A stretch of DNA of 64,000 nucleotides from Alopecurus myosuroides (lineage: Eukaryota; Streptophyta; Magnoliopsida; Poales; Poaceae). A model generated the notes under the pieces. The model ran no database searches. It saw only the letters and a program-made list of their open reading frames with translations, and was not told the origin of the DNA. Made by a program: the position numbers and the translations under genes. This document shows positions 43,494-53,810 of the stretch, piece after piece (position 1 is the stretch's first letter; the number at the start of each line of letters is the position of its first letter). Location of the stretch: contig CM054059.1 in NCBI GenBank assembly GCA_028641055.1, forward strand, positions 107,334,263 to 107,398,262, read 5' to 3'.

Positions 43494-45291
43494 ATGGATG
43501 AAGCCGGTATGTGCTCTCTCTCTCTCTCATCTAGTTGATGGATGAGATGCATAGGAGTTCATGTTCTAGCATTCTAGATTTGTGGTTTGGAGTTTTAGGA
43601 GTGGATTTTCTCGAGTACTCACCCTAGCAACCTAGATAATCCATGTTAGGCTTGAATCGTTGCGGTTCCATGGGAAGTTGCCCTAACCCTAGATTATTCA
43701 ACCCTAACACCATGAATATCTTGGTTCTTTGGTTTGTGCGTGCCTTATTTGACTCGAGCTTTACTTGTTTTTCTTGCTCTTCTCGATTTTTATGATAGAT
43801 GCTTCCGGCTCCAAAGGGAAAGGAGTAAGGTACAAGTCCACGGGCCGCCGCAACCCACCTCCCGTGGATGAGATTCAAGAGGAACTTGACCGTACTCAAG
43901 GCAAGCGCAAGAGATTTCCGGCTCCCGAGAAGACCTTGCCAAGGAAGAACACCGCACCAACCGCATCCAAGATGTCCGATGGGACATTTATCAAGGAAAG
44001 AAGGGAAAATCCCTATGTCATTGCCCGTGACCGCCAAATGCCCCAATTCCGGGGCAAGGATCCGCGTTTCCACACCGCCTTCCAAGGACAGATATTCAAG
44101 GAGATCTTGATGAGGAAGCCCAAGGAAAATGTGGTCCCCCAACATGCTATAAGCATTGGTCACATGGAACGCAACCACAAGTACTTTGGGGAGGCCCTTG
44201 AGGTCATTGAGAAGTTTGGCCTCCGTCCCATTATCACCCTTCAACAAGACTTTGATGAAGAGCTCGTCTGTCAGTTCCTTCCCACAGTTCATCTTGGCAA
44301 TGAGACCAACCGCCACCTCATTTGGATGACCAAGGACAAACAACTTGACATCACTTGGAAGGATGTTGGCACTCTGCTTGGTGGCTACCCAGATTTTGGT
44401 CCTTTTGCCAACGGAGAAGAATTTGCTAATGGGTGGTTTCGAGTTCACTCCGCTCAAGCTAATTCAAAGGATGACCTCACTCCCCTCTATCATTGGAAGA
44501 AATATGCCGTGGGCTTCGTCAAGGGTCTCTATCCCACCTATGACATCATGTTACGGGTCTATAGAGAGACTATCAATCCAAAGGCGGGCAATGTGGATGA
44601 GATTCAAGGTTTCATGAAGAACTTGTTGCTTCTCACTCATCAACACCGTATGGATGCCACTCCTCGCAAGCTTGATGTCCTTGACTACATTTGGAACGAG
44701 ATGTGGCATGTCATTGCCAACCGAAGGAATGCTTGCTTTGGTCCTTTCATCATGAAAATTATATTGAAGGTGTGGAATGCTAGGTTTCCGGATGATCCTT
44801 TGGATGATTCTCTTTGGATCTCTCATACGGAAAAGAGGCTCCTCATGAAGAATCACACCGAGCCCGTTGTGCATCCCACTCCAGCTGTTCGCAAGCACAA
44901 GGCTCGGCCTCACATCATTGTGGATGAGGAAGCGGAACCCGAGGGTCCATCTCAACCCCCTCCTTCTAGCAATGCCTTCAAATGGATGGCTCGGGCTCTC
45001 AAGAAAGTATTTTGCTTGAACAAAAAGATTGAGCAACATCAATGGGAGGCACATTATGATGCGGAACTCAAGGCACGTAAAAAGGCTCAAGCATCTCGTG
45101 AACGTCTCCGTGAAGAGGGTCTCTCCATTGAATCCCCGGTTCTTGACAGCATCACAGATTGGGATGCTTGGCAAGCTAAGGACTCCAAGGGCAAGCTCAT
45201 TGAATGGTCCGAGGAAGAAGGAGATGAAGCCACTAGTTCTCACCGTGTTCCCTCCCCGGCTCCGGAAGCATCTCCCACATCCTCCGAATGA
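43494..45291 (+). CDS. Third ORF of element E, predicted spliced, function unknown
   Basis: Predicted exon 1 is 43494-43506 (ATG GAT GAA GCC G) with donor GTATGTG at 43507. The acceptor TATGATAG ends at 43798 and exon 2 is 43799-45291, giving about 501 residues. The unspliced frame could instead start at 43765. The protein begins with a basic Lys/Arg-rich region. A conserved globular block covers about residues 60-310 (YFGEALEVIEKFGL, LIWMTKDKQLDITW, VLDYIWNEMWHV). The C-terminus is acidic and Pro/Ser-rich. No signal peptide or membrane helix is apparent, so an envelope role is not supported despite the env-like position. Element C has a homologous, broken copy with the same exon layout. Confidence 0.75.
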
Positions 45292-45336
45292 TTTGGGGCG
45301 TTAGCACTTGGCTCTCCCTCTTTTGGTATCTTGATG

Positions 45337-45349
45337 CCAAAGGGGGAGA
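45337..45349 (+). promoter_or_regulatory. Internal purine tract after ORF3 of element E
   Basis: CCAAAGGGGGAGA after CTTGATG, 46 bp downstream of the ORF3 stop and about 340 bp before the 3' LTR. Conserved in element C at 16661-16673. Confidence 0.55.
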
Positions 45350-45686
45350 AAGATATATTAGGCAACGGGCATTTGCATGGTCCCTCAAGCTTTCTTTGAT
45401 TTGCATCTCTCTTTTGCTTGAGGGAATTTGATTTGAACTATTTGGAACTTCGGTTGTTTATCTTATTCGTATCTATCATGAACCTCGCTATATTGTGATC
45501 ATGTGTGAACCTCGTTTCATATTATCTATGTGATATGTGTTATCATTGTCATATTATTATTAGTTTATATCATGTCTTAGTGATCTCAATATGAAAGGAG
45601 CATATCTTTAGGGGGAGCTCCGTTCACGTTGAGTCCGTAATCATGCAAATAATTATGTTGTCATCAATTACCAAAAAGGGGGAGAT
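45350..45686 (+). other. 3' untranslated region and polypurine tract of element E
   Basis: No coding sequence. It contains AGGGGGAGCTCC at about 45611. It ends with the main polypurine tract AAAAAGGGGGAGAT (45673-45686), directly before the LTR. Confidence 0.7.
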
Positions 45687-47058
45687 TGAAAGATCATCGT
45701 CCGTTTTGGTAATTATATGACAACATAATTGTTGGATCTAATGTTTGTTCAAATGATGAAAATGCCCAGGTTATTAGGTTCACTATATCTATGGGGCTAA
45801 TGCTTAATATATTCGAAAAGTGCTAAGAGAAAGGATCCCAGGAAGCCAAAATATGCAGGGGCGGAAGCTCCGGTGAATCCACCGGAGGCTCCGGTAAATC
45901 CACCGGAGGCTCCGGTGAATCCACCGGAGGCTCAGCCCGCTGCTGCCACTCAGCCTGTGTGCAAAAAGGATCCGGTGTGCATCCGGTGGTCCCTCCGCAC
46001 AAACACCCTTCTGTTGGAAAGTGGCGGAGGTTCCACCGGAGCCTCCGGTGGACATCCGGTGGCCCCCTGGCGCTAGGGCAAATGGCCTCCGGTGAAGGGT
46101 CCGGTGCTAGCTCCGCTCGGCACCCCTTCTGTTGGAAAGTGGCGGAGGTTCCACCGGAGCCTCCGGTGCGGGTCCGGTGGGCGGAACCTCCGCTCGGTCC
46201 ACCGGAGCCTCCGGCCTCCTCTGCAGCGCAAAAAAAGGATAAGGCACTGCGCAACTGCGCAGTGCAAAGAAGACCCACCGGAGCCTCCGGTGAAACCACC
46301 GGAGCCTCCGGTGCACTGGACTGCAAACGGCTACTTCGTGGCCAAGAGTATAAATACCCCTTCACCTACCTCATAAATGCTAAGCTTTTTCCACTCTCTC
46401 TCCTAGCCATTAATGAAAGCTTCAACCTCTTAGATCTCTCTCTCCGTCCACCCAATCACTCCCAAACTTGGTGGAGAGCTAGAGGAGACCTAGATCCACA
46501 CTTCCACCAAAGGAATTTCAAATCCATCCACCACAACCTAGTAGATCTAGAATCCTACTTGAGGCCTAGAAACCTTAGTAGATCTCGTGCTTGTAGTTTC
46601 CACCTTGTTGCAAGAAGCTACGGATTGCTTGAGAGCCTCCATCCTTGTGGAGTGACCTCAAGCCCTTGTAAAGGTTTGGTCAACGCCTTCAAGTCGACCT
46701 CATAGTGGAAACGAGCATCTCCCTCACCGGAGAAGCTCAAGGAGAACAAGGTGTGCACAACCGTGCTATTGAGGAGCGCCTAGGTGGCTCCCCACCTCTC
46801 CAACGTAGACGTACTTCTCTTTGAGAAGGAACTACGGTGAAACATATCCTTGTCTCCTTGTTTACACTTGTTGTTTGCTTTACTACCTTACGCTTTACTT
46901 CCGTTGCGCATACTACTCTCTTCACATAGGTTGTTCACTTAGTTGCACATCTAGAGAATCGTATCTTATCTTACTAAGCCCCTTAAAAGGAAAAGAAAAG
47001 AAAAATTGGTAGTCAACCTATTCACCCCCCCCCTCTAGTTGACCATAGTGCACTTTCA
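45687..47058 (+). repeat. 3' LTR of element E
   Basis: 1372 bp. It is 23 bp longer than the 5' copy: one extra 21-bp unit, TCCGGTAAATCCACCGGAGGC, near 45890 and two extra C in the tract at about 47026. No substitutions were noticed otherwise. Confidence 0.95.
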
Positions 47059-49875
47059 GTGGTGAGTATGAGAAACTCAATGGGTTCTTTCAGAAAATTG
47101 TGATTACTCATCATGTTTCATGCCCTCATGCACATCTGCAAAATGTTTCTGCCGAGCGCAAACACCGTCACATAGTTGAGGTTGGTCTTGCTTTACTAGC
47201 TAATGCATCCATGCCTCTCAAATTTTGGGATGAAGCTTTTCTTACATCCACTTTTCTTATCAATATACTTCCTAGCAAAGTTATTGATTTTGAAACTCCT
47301 GTTGAACGTCTTCTTCATATTAAACCCAACTATGACTCTCTTCGCATATTTGGCTATGCTTGTTGGCCGAATATCTGTCCATACAACAAAAGAAAACTGG
47401 CATACCGTTCCACTCGTTGTGTTTTCTTAGGGTATAGCCCACGCCACAAAGGTGTAAAGTGTCTTGATTTGTCCACTGGACGAGTCTATGTCTCAAGAGA
47501 TGTAGTGTTTGATGAGAAAGTATTTCCTTTTGCTGATCTTCATCCCAATGCTGGTAGACGTCTTAGAGATGAAATTCTCCTTGTACCAAAAGATTTAGAT
47601 GTTTCTACTCATGGGGAATTACAACTTGATGATCATATGTGTTTTCCTATCATACCTGTTGTCACTAATCATACACAGGATACAGCTGATCTGGAGGAAA
47701 GTACATCCGAAGAGGAGCCTACCGGTGCAAATTTCACTGAAAATGATCAAGAAATGAGCTCCCAGGAAGATGTTGAAGATTCGGCATCAAATAATGAGTC
47801 TGGCGCTGAAACCGAGCCAGATTCACCTGCAGATACCCGATCAGGCGCTGATTCCCGCGTCCCTGATCCCAATGATGATGGTGTCCCCTTCGTCGAGTCA
47901 GGTGCTGGTGCGCACCAGCCTGCGACTGCCACGTCGCGCCCTGGCGCATGCATGCAGACGGGCTCCCCGACCGTCTCCCGACATCAACCGACAGCGCCAC
48001 GTGCGCCTCCGACACGGGAGCGCAGCTCCCTCTCTCCTCCCGTGCGTGACGAATCTCCAGCTGCCACCTTGCAAACCCGGGTGGATCCCGGTGCGGATCT
48101 CTCTGCTGCTCCAGCAGGAGAAGATTCCGGTGGCGATCCCAATGCTGATGCTGCTGCAACGCCTGGATCCGTTGTGGCACGGATTTCTGCTGCTCCTGGT
48201 GTGGCTGGGGTCTGCACCCGATTACGGAAAGGTATAAAAAAACCGCACTTACAAGGATGGTACTATACGGTATGGTAAACAACCAAATCTTTATACAAGC
48301 AAGTCTGCACATCATGGTATGTTAGCTACTGTAGATGTTCCACCCTCTCTTTGAGCAGCTCTTGCAGACACTAGTTCGCGCAAAGCAATGGGGGAAGAAT
48401 ATGATGCTTTGCTTGCAAATAAAACTTGGCACCTAGTTCCTCCTAGTACAAGTAAAAACTTGATTGATTGCAAACGGGTATTTCGAATCAAGAAAAATGC
48501 AAATGGCACAATTGATAGATATAAAGCACGGCTAGTTGCTAAAGGGTTTAAACAAAGATATGACATTGACTATGAAGATACATTCAGTCCAGTTGTTAAG
48601 GCTGCCACTATCAGAACTGTATTGTAGGTATCAGTTTCTAGAGGATGGAAATTACGTCAGTTAGATGTTAAAAATGCTTTCTTACATGGTGTTCTTGAAG
48701 AAGAGGTTTATATGAAGCAGCCACTAGGATTTGAAGATACCAAAGTTCCAAATTACATTTGCAAACTTGATAAAGCTATATATGGGCTAAAAGAGGCTCC
48801 TAGAGCATGGTTTTCTCGGCTTAGCTCCAAATTAATTGATCTTGGTTTTGTTCCATCTAAGGCAGACACATCCTTATTTCTTCGTCAGAAGCCAGATGTT
48901 ACTATGTTCATTTTGATATATGTGGATGACATTATTGTGAGCAGCTCTTCAGATCATGCTACGGCGGCCCTTCTTAGAGATCTTAATAAAAACTTTGCCA
49001 TTAAAGATCTTGGAGATCTTCACTTCTTTATTGGCATTGAGGTTAAAAAGGTACAAGAAGGATTTCTCTTCACACAAGGAAAATATGCTTCAGAATTGCT
49101 TGATAAAGTTAATATGCAGGAGTGTAATGCAGCTACAACACCACTATCCTCTTCTGATCCTCTTACACTCAGTGAAGGAGATCCACTTGGCCTAGAAGAT
49201 AATACTAGGTATCGCAACATTGTTGGTGCTTTGCAATACTTGACTCTTACAAGACCGGACTTGTCATTCTCTGTGAATAAAGTATGCCAATATCTTCATG
49301 CTCCTACTACTGTTCCTTGGGAGGTTGTTAAAAGGATCCTAAGATATGTGAAGGGCACTATTTCACTTGGTATCACATTCCAACCCTCTCCTTCTACCTT
49401 GTTGAGTGCATTTTATGATGCAGATTAAGCTGGTTGTCTTGATGATAGATACTCAACTGGAGGTTTTGCAATATTTGTAGGACCAAACCTTGTGTCATGG
49501 AGTGCTAGAAAACAAGCTACAATCTATCGTTCCAGTACAGAAGCTGAATACAAAGGTTTAGCTAATGCCACAGCAGAGTTGATATGGGTAGAACCACTTC
49601 TTGAAGAGCTTGGAATCAAGTTACATGAGAAACCCTGTTTATGGTGTGACAACCTTGGTGCCACTTATCTTTCAGCAAATCCTGTTTTTCATGCACGTAC
49701 AAAGCACATTGAGATTGACTTTCACTTTATTCGTGAGAGAGTAGCAAACAAAAGACTAGACATTAGATTTATTTCTAGCAAGGATCAAGTTGCAGATGGA
49801 TTCACTAAAGCACTCCCAATCAAAAATCTTTGTGAGCTTAGGCGTAATCTAAATCTCTCTTCAGGTTTAGATTAA
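47059..49875 (+). pseudogene. C-terminal integrase, reverse transcriptase and RNase H of element D
   Basis: It continues the integrase cut by element E (ERKHRHIVEVGLALL, FWDEAFLTSTFLIN, PNYDSLRIFGYACWP), then a Pro/Ser/Asp-rich linker to about 48230. A frameshift and a TGA precede the RT ([27 protein letters not shown]). A TAG at 48625-48627 interrupts the RT before [10 protein letters not shown] and [14 protein letters not shown] at 49426-49428 interrupts RNase H after FYDAD. The remainder is intact ([27 protein letters not shown]). It is therefore dead. Confidence 0.88.
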
Positions 49876-49882
49876 GGGGGGC
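49871..49882 (+). promoter_or_regulatory. Polypurine tract of element D
   Basis: ATTAAGGGGGGC directly before the 3' LTR, overlapping the RNase H stop codon region. Confidence 0.75.
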
Positions 49883-50036
49883 TGTTAGACAATGTAATTT
49901 GTTCTTATACAAACAGGTACGATATAGTATACTGACTTGTGCGTATACGTGTAAGCCACGTCAGGGGCTTTTCCTGCCCTATATTAACACGTACCCCGAC
50001 CCCTAACAGGGTACGGTTTCGCTACCTACTTTGACA
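49883..50036 (+). repeat. 3' LTR of element D
   Basis: 154 bp, same termini as 32711-32864. Seven substitutions by eye. CTCAT follows. Confidence 0.93.
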
Positions 50037-50079
50037 CTCATCACATTGCATCGGTTCTCTTATTTGTACTTTATTAAAA

Positions 50080-51000
50080 GGAGAGCGCTAGGCGTAGGTC
50101 GCCCTACGCGGGGGAGTTTTAGGTCCCCTTCCGCACCGTCCGATCTTCATCTGATGGCTCAAGACAGCACAAAACCAGTTTTACACTTTAGCCCTCCCGC
50201 TTTTCGCATATAGAACCCGCAGTCCACAACAGCCCACTTAAAACGAAAAGGTATATTGTGTTGCCCCCGGTCATGTCGATAATTACAGCAAATCTGCCAT
50301 TGCAACAATTTCACTCGTGTTGCAACAAAAAAAAAATCGCTCCATGTACAAAAAAAAAAGTATTGCAACAAAAATTTCCAAAACTTTTTCGGAAAATAAG
50401 TAATGTTACAAATAATAGTTAAACAATATGTTATTGCGTTGCAACAAAAAAGTTACAACAATGCAACAAAAATCACAACCTATACAACAAAAAATTATTT
50501 GCACCAAATAGAAAAGTTGGTAAGCAACAAAATAATTTGTCACTATTTCGGTTGCAACAAAAATCATCACCTATTTCAATAAAAAGGTAAATCGATAGCA
50601 AAAAAAAAATTACATATTTACAACATGTGAATGAGTGTATAAACATATCATTCCGAAATGAAATATAAAATACACATGTATTTGTCTAGAAAAAACATCT
50701 AGAAAAAACATTGCAATATCTTGTTTGTGCATTCTCAACAAAATTTGAGCAAAACTGTAACAAATTTTTAGTACGTACGCAACACTTGGCGAGCACGGTG
50801 AAAAAACTTAGTGTTATATGTGGCTGCTCCTAATCACCATGCTGGGCTGTTTGCACACAAAATTGGGCCTAAAAATCTAAATTGGACGAAGTTGGACCAG
50901 ACTTGCATGCGTAAAAAGGCCCAAAAAGGCTACCGACCGCTTCTCGCTAGGAGGGACCTACGCGAGGGCGCGTTAGGTCGCCCTAACAGAAATATTTTCC
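50080..51000. mobile_element. Non-autonomous Mutator-like element
   Basis: The flanking 9-bp TTATTAAAA at 50071-50079 and 51001-51009 is the size of a Mutator target duplication. Ends are GGAGAGCGCTAGGCG and, read inward from the right, GGAAAATATTTCTG. Near each end are inverted CG-rich blocks (GGTCGCCCTACGCG, and GGGCGACCTAACGCG on the other strand). The interior is AT-rich with many TTGCAACAAAA-like words and no transposase. The right end lies 45 bp behind the stop codon of the P450 gene. Confidence 0.75.
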
Positions 51001-51053
51001 TTATTAAAAACCAGCATGGATGCCAGTCTGGAAAGAGAACAATTACACATGGA

Positions 51054-52708
51054 TCAACTTAAGCTTTCCATGGGAGCAATATATGGTGTCGCTACTAGGT
51101 TCAGTGGGTTTCTTCTCTTGGACGTTGCGCCGACAATCATGTCCATGTCGACTTCATGCGGCCGAATTCCATCGAGCAGGCTCCAATCAAAGTAGTAGAG
51201 AAGCCGAGCCAGGATGAGCTCCAACGCAGCCAGCCCAAAGTTACTGCCAGGGCACATCCTCCTCCCGCTTCCGAATGGCAAATATTCGAAATGTGTGCCT
51301 TTGTAGTCCACTTTGCTATCCTCGAACCGCTCTGGTCTAAACTCCTCCGCGTCGTGCCAATGCTCGGGGTGCCTCCCGATCGCCCAAGCATTGACCAGAA
51401 CCCTGGAGCCCTCAGTGACCTCGAACCCACCGATGTCAGAGGTCTCCTTACATGCATGGGGAATCATGAGAGGTAGCGGTGGGTGCAGCCTCAGGACCTC
51501 CTTGACCACCATCCTCATGTAGCACAGCTCCTCAATGTGGCCCTCGTGGTCTTGTGGTGCCTTGTCGTCGAATATTCTCCGCACCTCCGCCTGCGCCTTG
51601 GCCATCACCTCCGGGGATCTCATGAGCTCCGACATGATCCACTCTAGGCTCGTGGAAGTCGTCTCCGTCCCTCCTATGAACAAATCCTAATCGAAATCGA
51701 CATTCGTTAATACACTACTGACCGTGGGTTGTAAATTTCCAACATTCATCAAACAGTCTAATCCATTCAAACTGTATTAGAGAGGCATTCCCGACTTACC
51801 AGTATGATTGCCTTGATGTTTATGTTGCCGCTGGGGAATTCGATCTCCCCCTCCTCCTTGAGTCTAAGAATGACGCTAAGGATGTCGTCATCTTCGGTCG
51901 CTGCCCCCGTCATCTTCTTCTTCTCTCGCCGCGCCTCGCACTCCGCGATGATGATGTCAAAGACGGCGTCAATCTGCCGACGCGCTTGCCACAGCCGGCG
52001 TTTCAGCCCAGTAACGACGTCCAAGAACCACATAGACGGGAAGAGGTCTCCGATGCAGAATCCCCCGCCTAGCCTCACCCCAACCTCCATCGCCGACAAG
52101 AACTGCTCTCGGAGCTCGGCGCTGCAAACCTCACCGAACGCCGCCTTTGCCGTGATCGAGTTTGAACACGACAGGAGCAGAGTGGCGAGATTGACCGGCC
52201 TGCCGCTCCTACTGATGGCGCCGACATCTCGAACTAAGAACAGGGTCTCGCGATCCCTGATGGGTGCGAACTGCCTCACCTTACGCGCGCTGAGGAGCTC
52301 CACCGTGCACAGCTTGCGCAGTATCCTCCAGTACGCCCCGTATGGCGCGAAGGCGATGTCCATGTTTCCGTAGCATATGATTTCCGTGGCCACAAGGCTC
52401 GGCCGAGAAGAGAAGGTGAGGGTGTTGTCGCGGAGAACCTCCTGCGCCGCCGCCGGCGAGGAGATGACGACGGTGTTGACCTGACCCAGCCGGAGGTACA
52501 TCACTGGGCCGTACTTCTTGGCCAGGTCCCGGAGAACGACCTGCGGCTGCGACGTAAGGAGGTGGAGGAGGCTTCCGATAAAGGGAAGAGACAGTGGACC
52601 AGGAGGCCGCCTCTTGGAGCTCGACGCCGATTTGCGGCGAAACATGGATACAAGGATGGTCAGTGAGACAAGAGCTATGGTGAGCAGGGTAGGTGTGGCT
52701 AGCTCCAT
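51054..52708 (-). CDS. Cytochrome P450 monooxygenase, CYP71 clan (CYP99A/CYP71D-like), two exons
   Basis: Exon 1 is 52708-51800 and exon 2 is 51686-51054, with a 113-bp GT-AG intron (51799-51687); together 513 residues, normal for the family. The N-terminus has a hydrophobic membrane anchor (LLTIALVSLTILV) and a Pro-rich hinge, PPGPLSLPFIG. Exon 2 has the I-helix oxygen-binding GGTETTS, the ExxR pair in KEVLRLHPP, FRPERF, and the heme loop FGSGRRMCPG with the cysteine ligand. The intron position in front of the I-helix is usual for this clan. These enzymes sit on the ER and oxidise small molecules, often in specialised metabolism (CYP99A acts on rice diterpenes). The substrate is not predictable here. 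No disabling change is seen. Confidence 0.93.
52650..52684. repeat. 35-bp direct repeat, copy inside P450 exon 1
   Basis: The segment ACAAGGATGGTCAGTGAGAC and the following 15 bases, encoding part of the membrane anchor, recurs exactly at 52792-52826 upstream of the TATA box. Confidence 0.9.
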
Positions 52709-52770
52709 GTGATGGCTGCGGTTAAGCTGCAGCTTTTGCTCGAGAATAACAGCAAAGCACGGCGGCCTTT

Positions 52771-52779
52771 AAATTTATA
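52771..52779 (-). promoter_or_regulatory. TATA box of the P450 gene
   Basis: TATAAATTT on the minus strand, 63 bp upstream of the ATG at 52708, giving a short leader. Confidence 0.6.
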
Positions 52780-52791
52780 GGGAAAGTTGTG

Positions 52792-52826
52792 ACAAGGATG
52801 GTCAGTGAGACAAGAGCTATGGTGAG
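52792..52826. repeat. 35-bp direct repeat, copy in the P450 promoter
   Basis: Exact copy of 52650-52684, with the same orientation, located 13 bp beyond the TATA box and 66 bp before the CACTA terminus. Confidence 0.9.
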
Positions 52827-52984
52827 CTATGCCATCGTTTCCCGCCCCAGACGCCGCCTGGCTATAAAAGCTGCCCTGTCGCCATGGCCACTCACTACAC
52901 CACAGTAAGCTTTTAAAAAGTGCCCAAAAGCTAGCAACCGGAGGCACTTCGCATATTGTGCCCCACTAAGTACCCCTATTGAGG

Positions 52985-53326
52985 GCTATGCTAGCTTACG
53001 AGCGCGCGAGCGCTCGCGCGGTTCCCGACCGCCCGCACGTGCGCGCGAGGAGGAAGAGGAACAGGGTCCCCCCGCCGCCGTCGCCGGTCCAACCGCCTGC
53101 CGCCGCCACCCGCGGTCGGCGGCGCTCCCGCGCCCGCCTCGCCGCCCCGCCCTCCTCCAACCGCCTCCTCCGCTGGTCCGCCGCCGCCCGGCCCTCCCTC
53201 TAAACAACCCCACCAAGTTAAGTCCATCCTCAACGGGGCCTAGAGGAAGAAGAAGGGGGAGGAAGACCACGCGTGCGGGTCCGTAGACCGCGCGAGCGCT
53301 CGAGCCCGCGTGGTTTAGCAGTTTCG
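52985..53326. mobile_element. CG-rich insertion in the CACTA terminal region (tentative)
   Basis: About 340 bp of very CG-rich DNA flanked by direct CCCTATTGAGG copies (52974-52984 and 53327-53337). Its ends are imperfect inverted repeats sharing GAGCGCTCGCGCGG. This would fit a Mutator-type insertion with a 9-11 bp target duplication, but the surrounding sequence is itself repetitive, so the duplication could be older. Confidence 0.45.
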
Positions 53327-53383
53327 CCCTATTGAGGCACTTCATAAAAATGCCCCGAAATATGATACCTACGTACTAGGGCA

Positions 53384-53647
53384 TTTTGTCAAAATGCCTC
53401 CAAAGACATATACCTATGAAGGCAGTTTGGCAAAGTGCCTCCAAAGGCATATACCTATGAAGGCAGTTTGGCAAAGTGCCCCCAAAGGCATATTCCTATG
53501 AAGGCAGTTTGGCAAAGTACCCCCAAAGGCATATACCTATGCAGGCAGTTTGGCAAAGTGCCCCCAAAGGCATGTAGCAATTGGGGCAGTCTAGCAAAGT
53601 GCCCTCAAAGGCATATAGCAATTGGGGCAGTCTAGCAAAGTGCCCCG
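53384..53647. repeat. 41-bp subterminal tandem array of the CACTA element
   Basis: GGCAG followed by TTTGGCAAAGT or TCTAGCAAAGT starts at 53421, 53462, 53503, 53544, 53585 and 53626, an exact 41-bp period. The first four units carry CTATGAAGG or CTATGCAGG; the last two carry GCAATTGGGG. Subterminal repeats of this kind bind the regulatory transposon protein in Spm. Confidence 0.92.
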
Positions 53648-53810
53648 AATTGACAGTATATGAAACTTAAGCACAACCCAACTACAGATTCATTGTTCAA
53701 ATTCAAGCCAAGTTCAGAGCATACAGACTAGTAAGCAAATTTCACAGCGGTGACAGAATGATTACAGAGGTAAGTTAAGTTCAGAGCAGCATCGTAAACT
53801 TGCAGAATTA

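Larger units (their letters stand above)
35192..47058 (+). mobile_element. Copia element E (SIRE/Maximus-like), apparently complete and young
   Basis: 11,867 bp with LTRs at 35192-36540 and 45687-47058 and 5-bp flanks GTGGT at 35187-35191 and 47059-47063. gag, pol and the third ORF have no internal stops. The LTRs appear identical except for one 21-bp repeat unit and two extra C residues in the 3' copy. The insertion lies inside the integrase frame of element D, which resumes in register after one GTGGT is removed. Confidence 0.95.
32711..50036 (+). mobile_element. Copia element D with short LTRs, decayed, split by element E
   Basis: 154-bp LTRs at 32711-32864 and 49883-50036, flanked by the identical 5-bp CTCAT at 32706-32710 and 50037-50041. 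The primer-binding site TGGTATCAGAGC follows the 5' LTR. Order: gag, protease, integrase, RT, RNase H. Element E sits in the integrase. Without E the element is about 5.45 kb. The LTRs differ at 7 of 154 positions by my count. gag-pol carries several frameshifts and stops. Confidence 0.93.

Noticed and set aside
43624..44457. Minus-strand 277-residue ORF
   Set aside because: Shadow of the conserved third ORF of element E on the other strand.
43765..45291. Envelope glycoprotein gene
   Set aside because: Only the position suggests env; no signal peptide or membrane segment is visible.
50440..50640. TTGCAACAAAA-like words as a separate satellite
   Set aside because: Irregular spacing inside the Mutator-like element; part of its AT-rich interior.
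52859..52880. Plus-strand TATAAAAG followed by an ATG as a separate promoter
   Set aside because: The downstream frame is short and runs into the CACTA terminus; no gene supports it.
53384..53647. Regular direct repeats resembling a CRISPR array
   Set aside because: Eukaryotic context, directly adjacent units without unique spacers; it is the CACTA subterminal tandem array.
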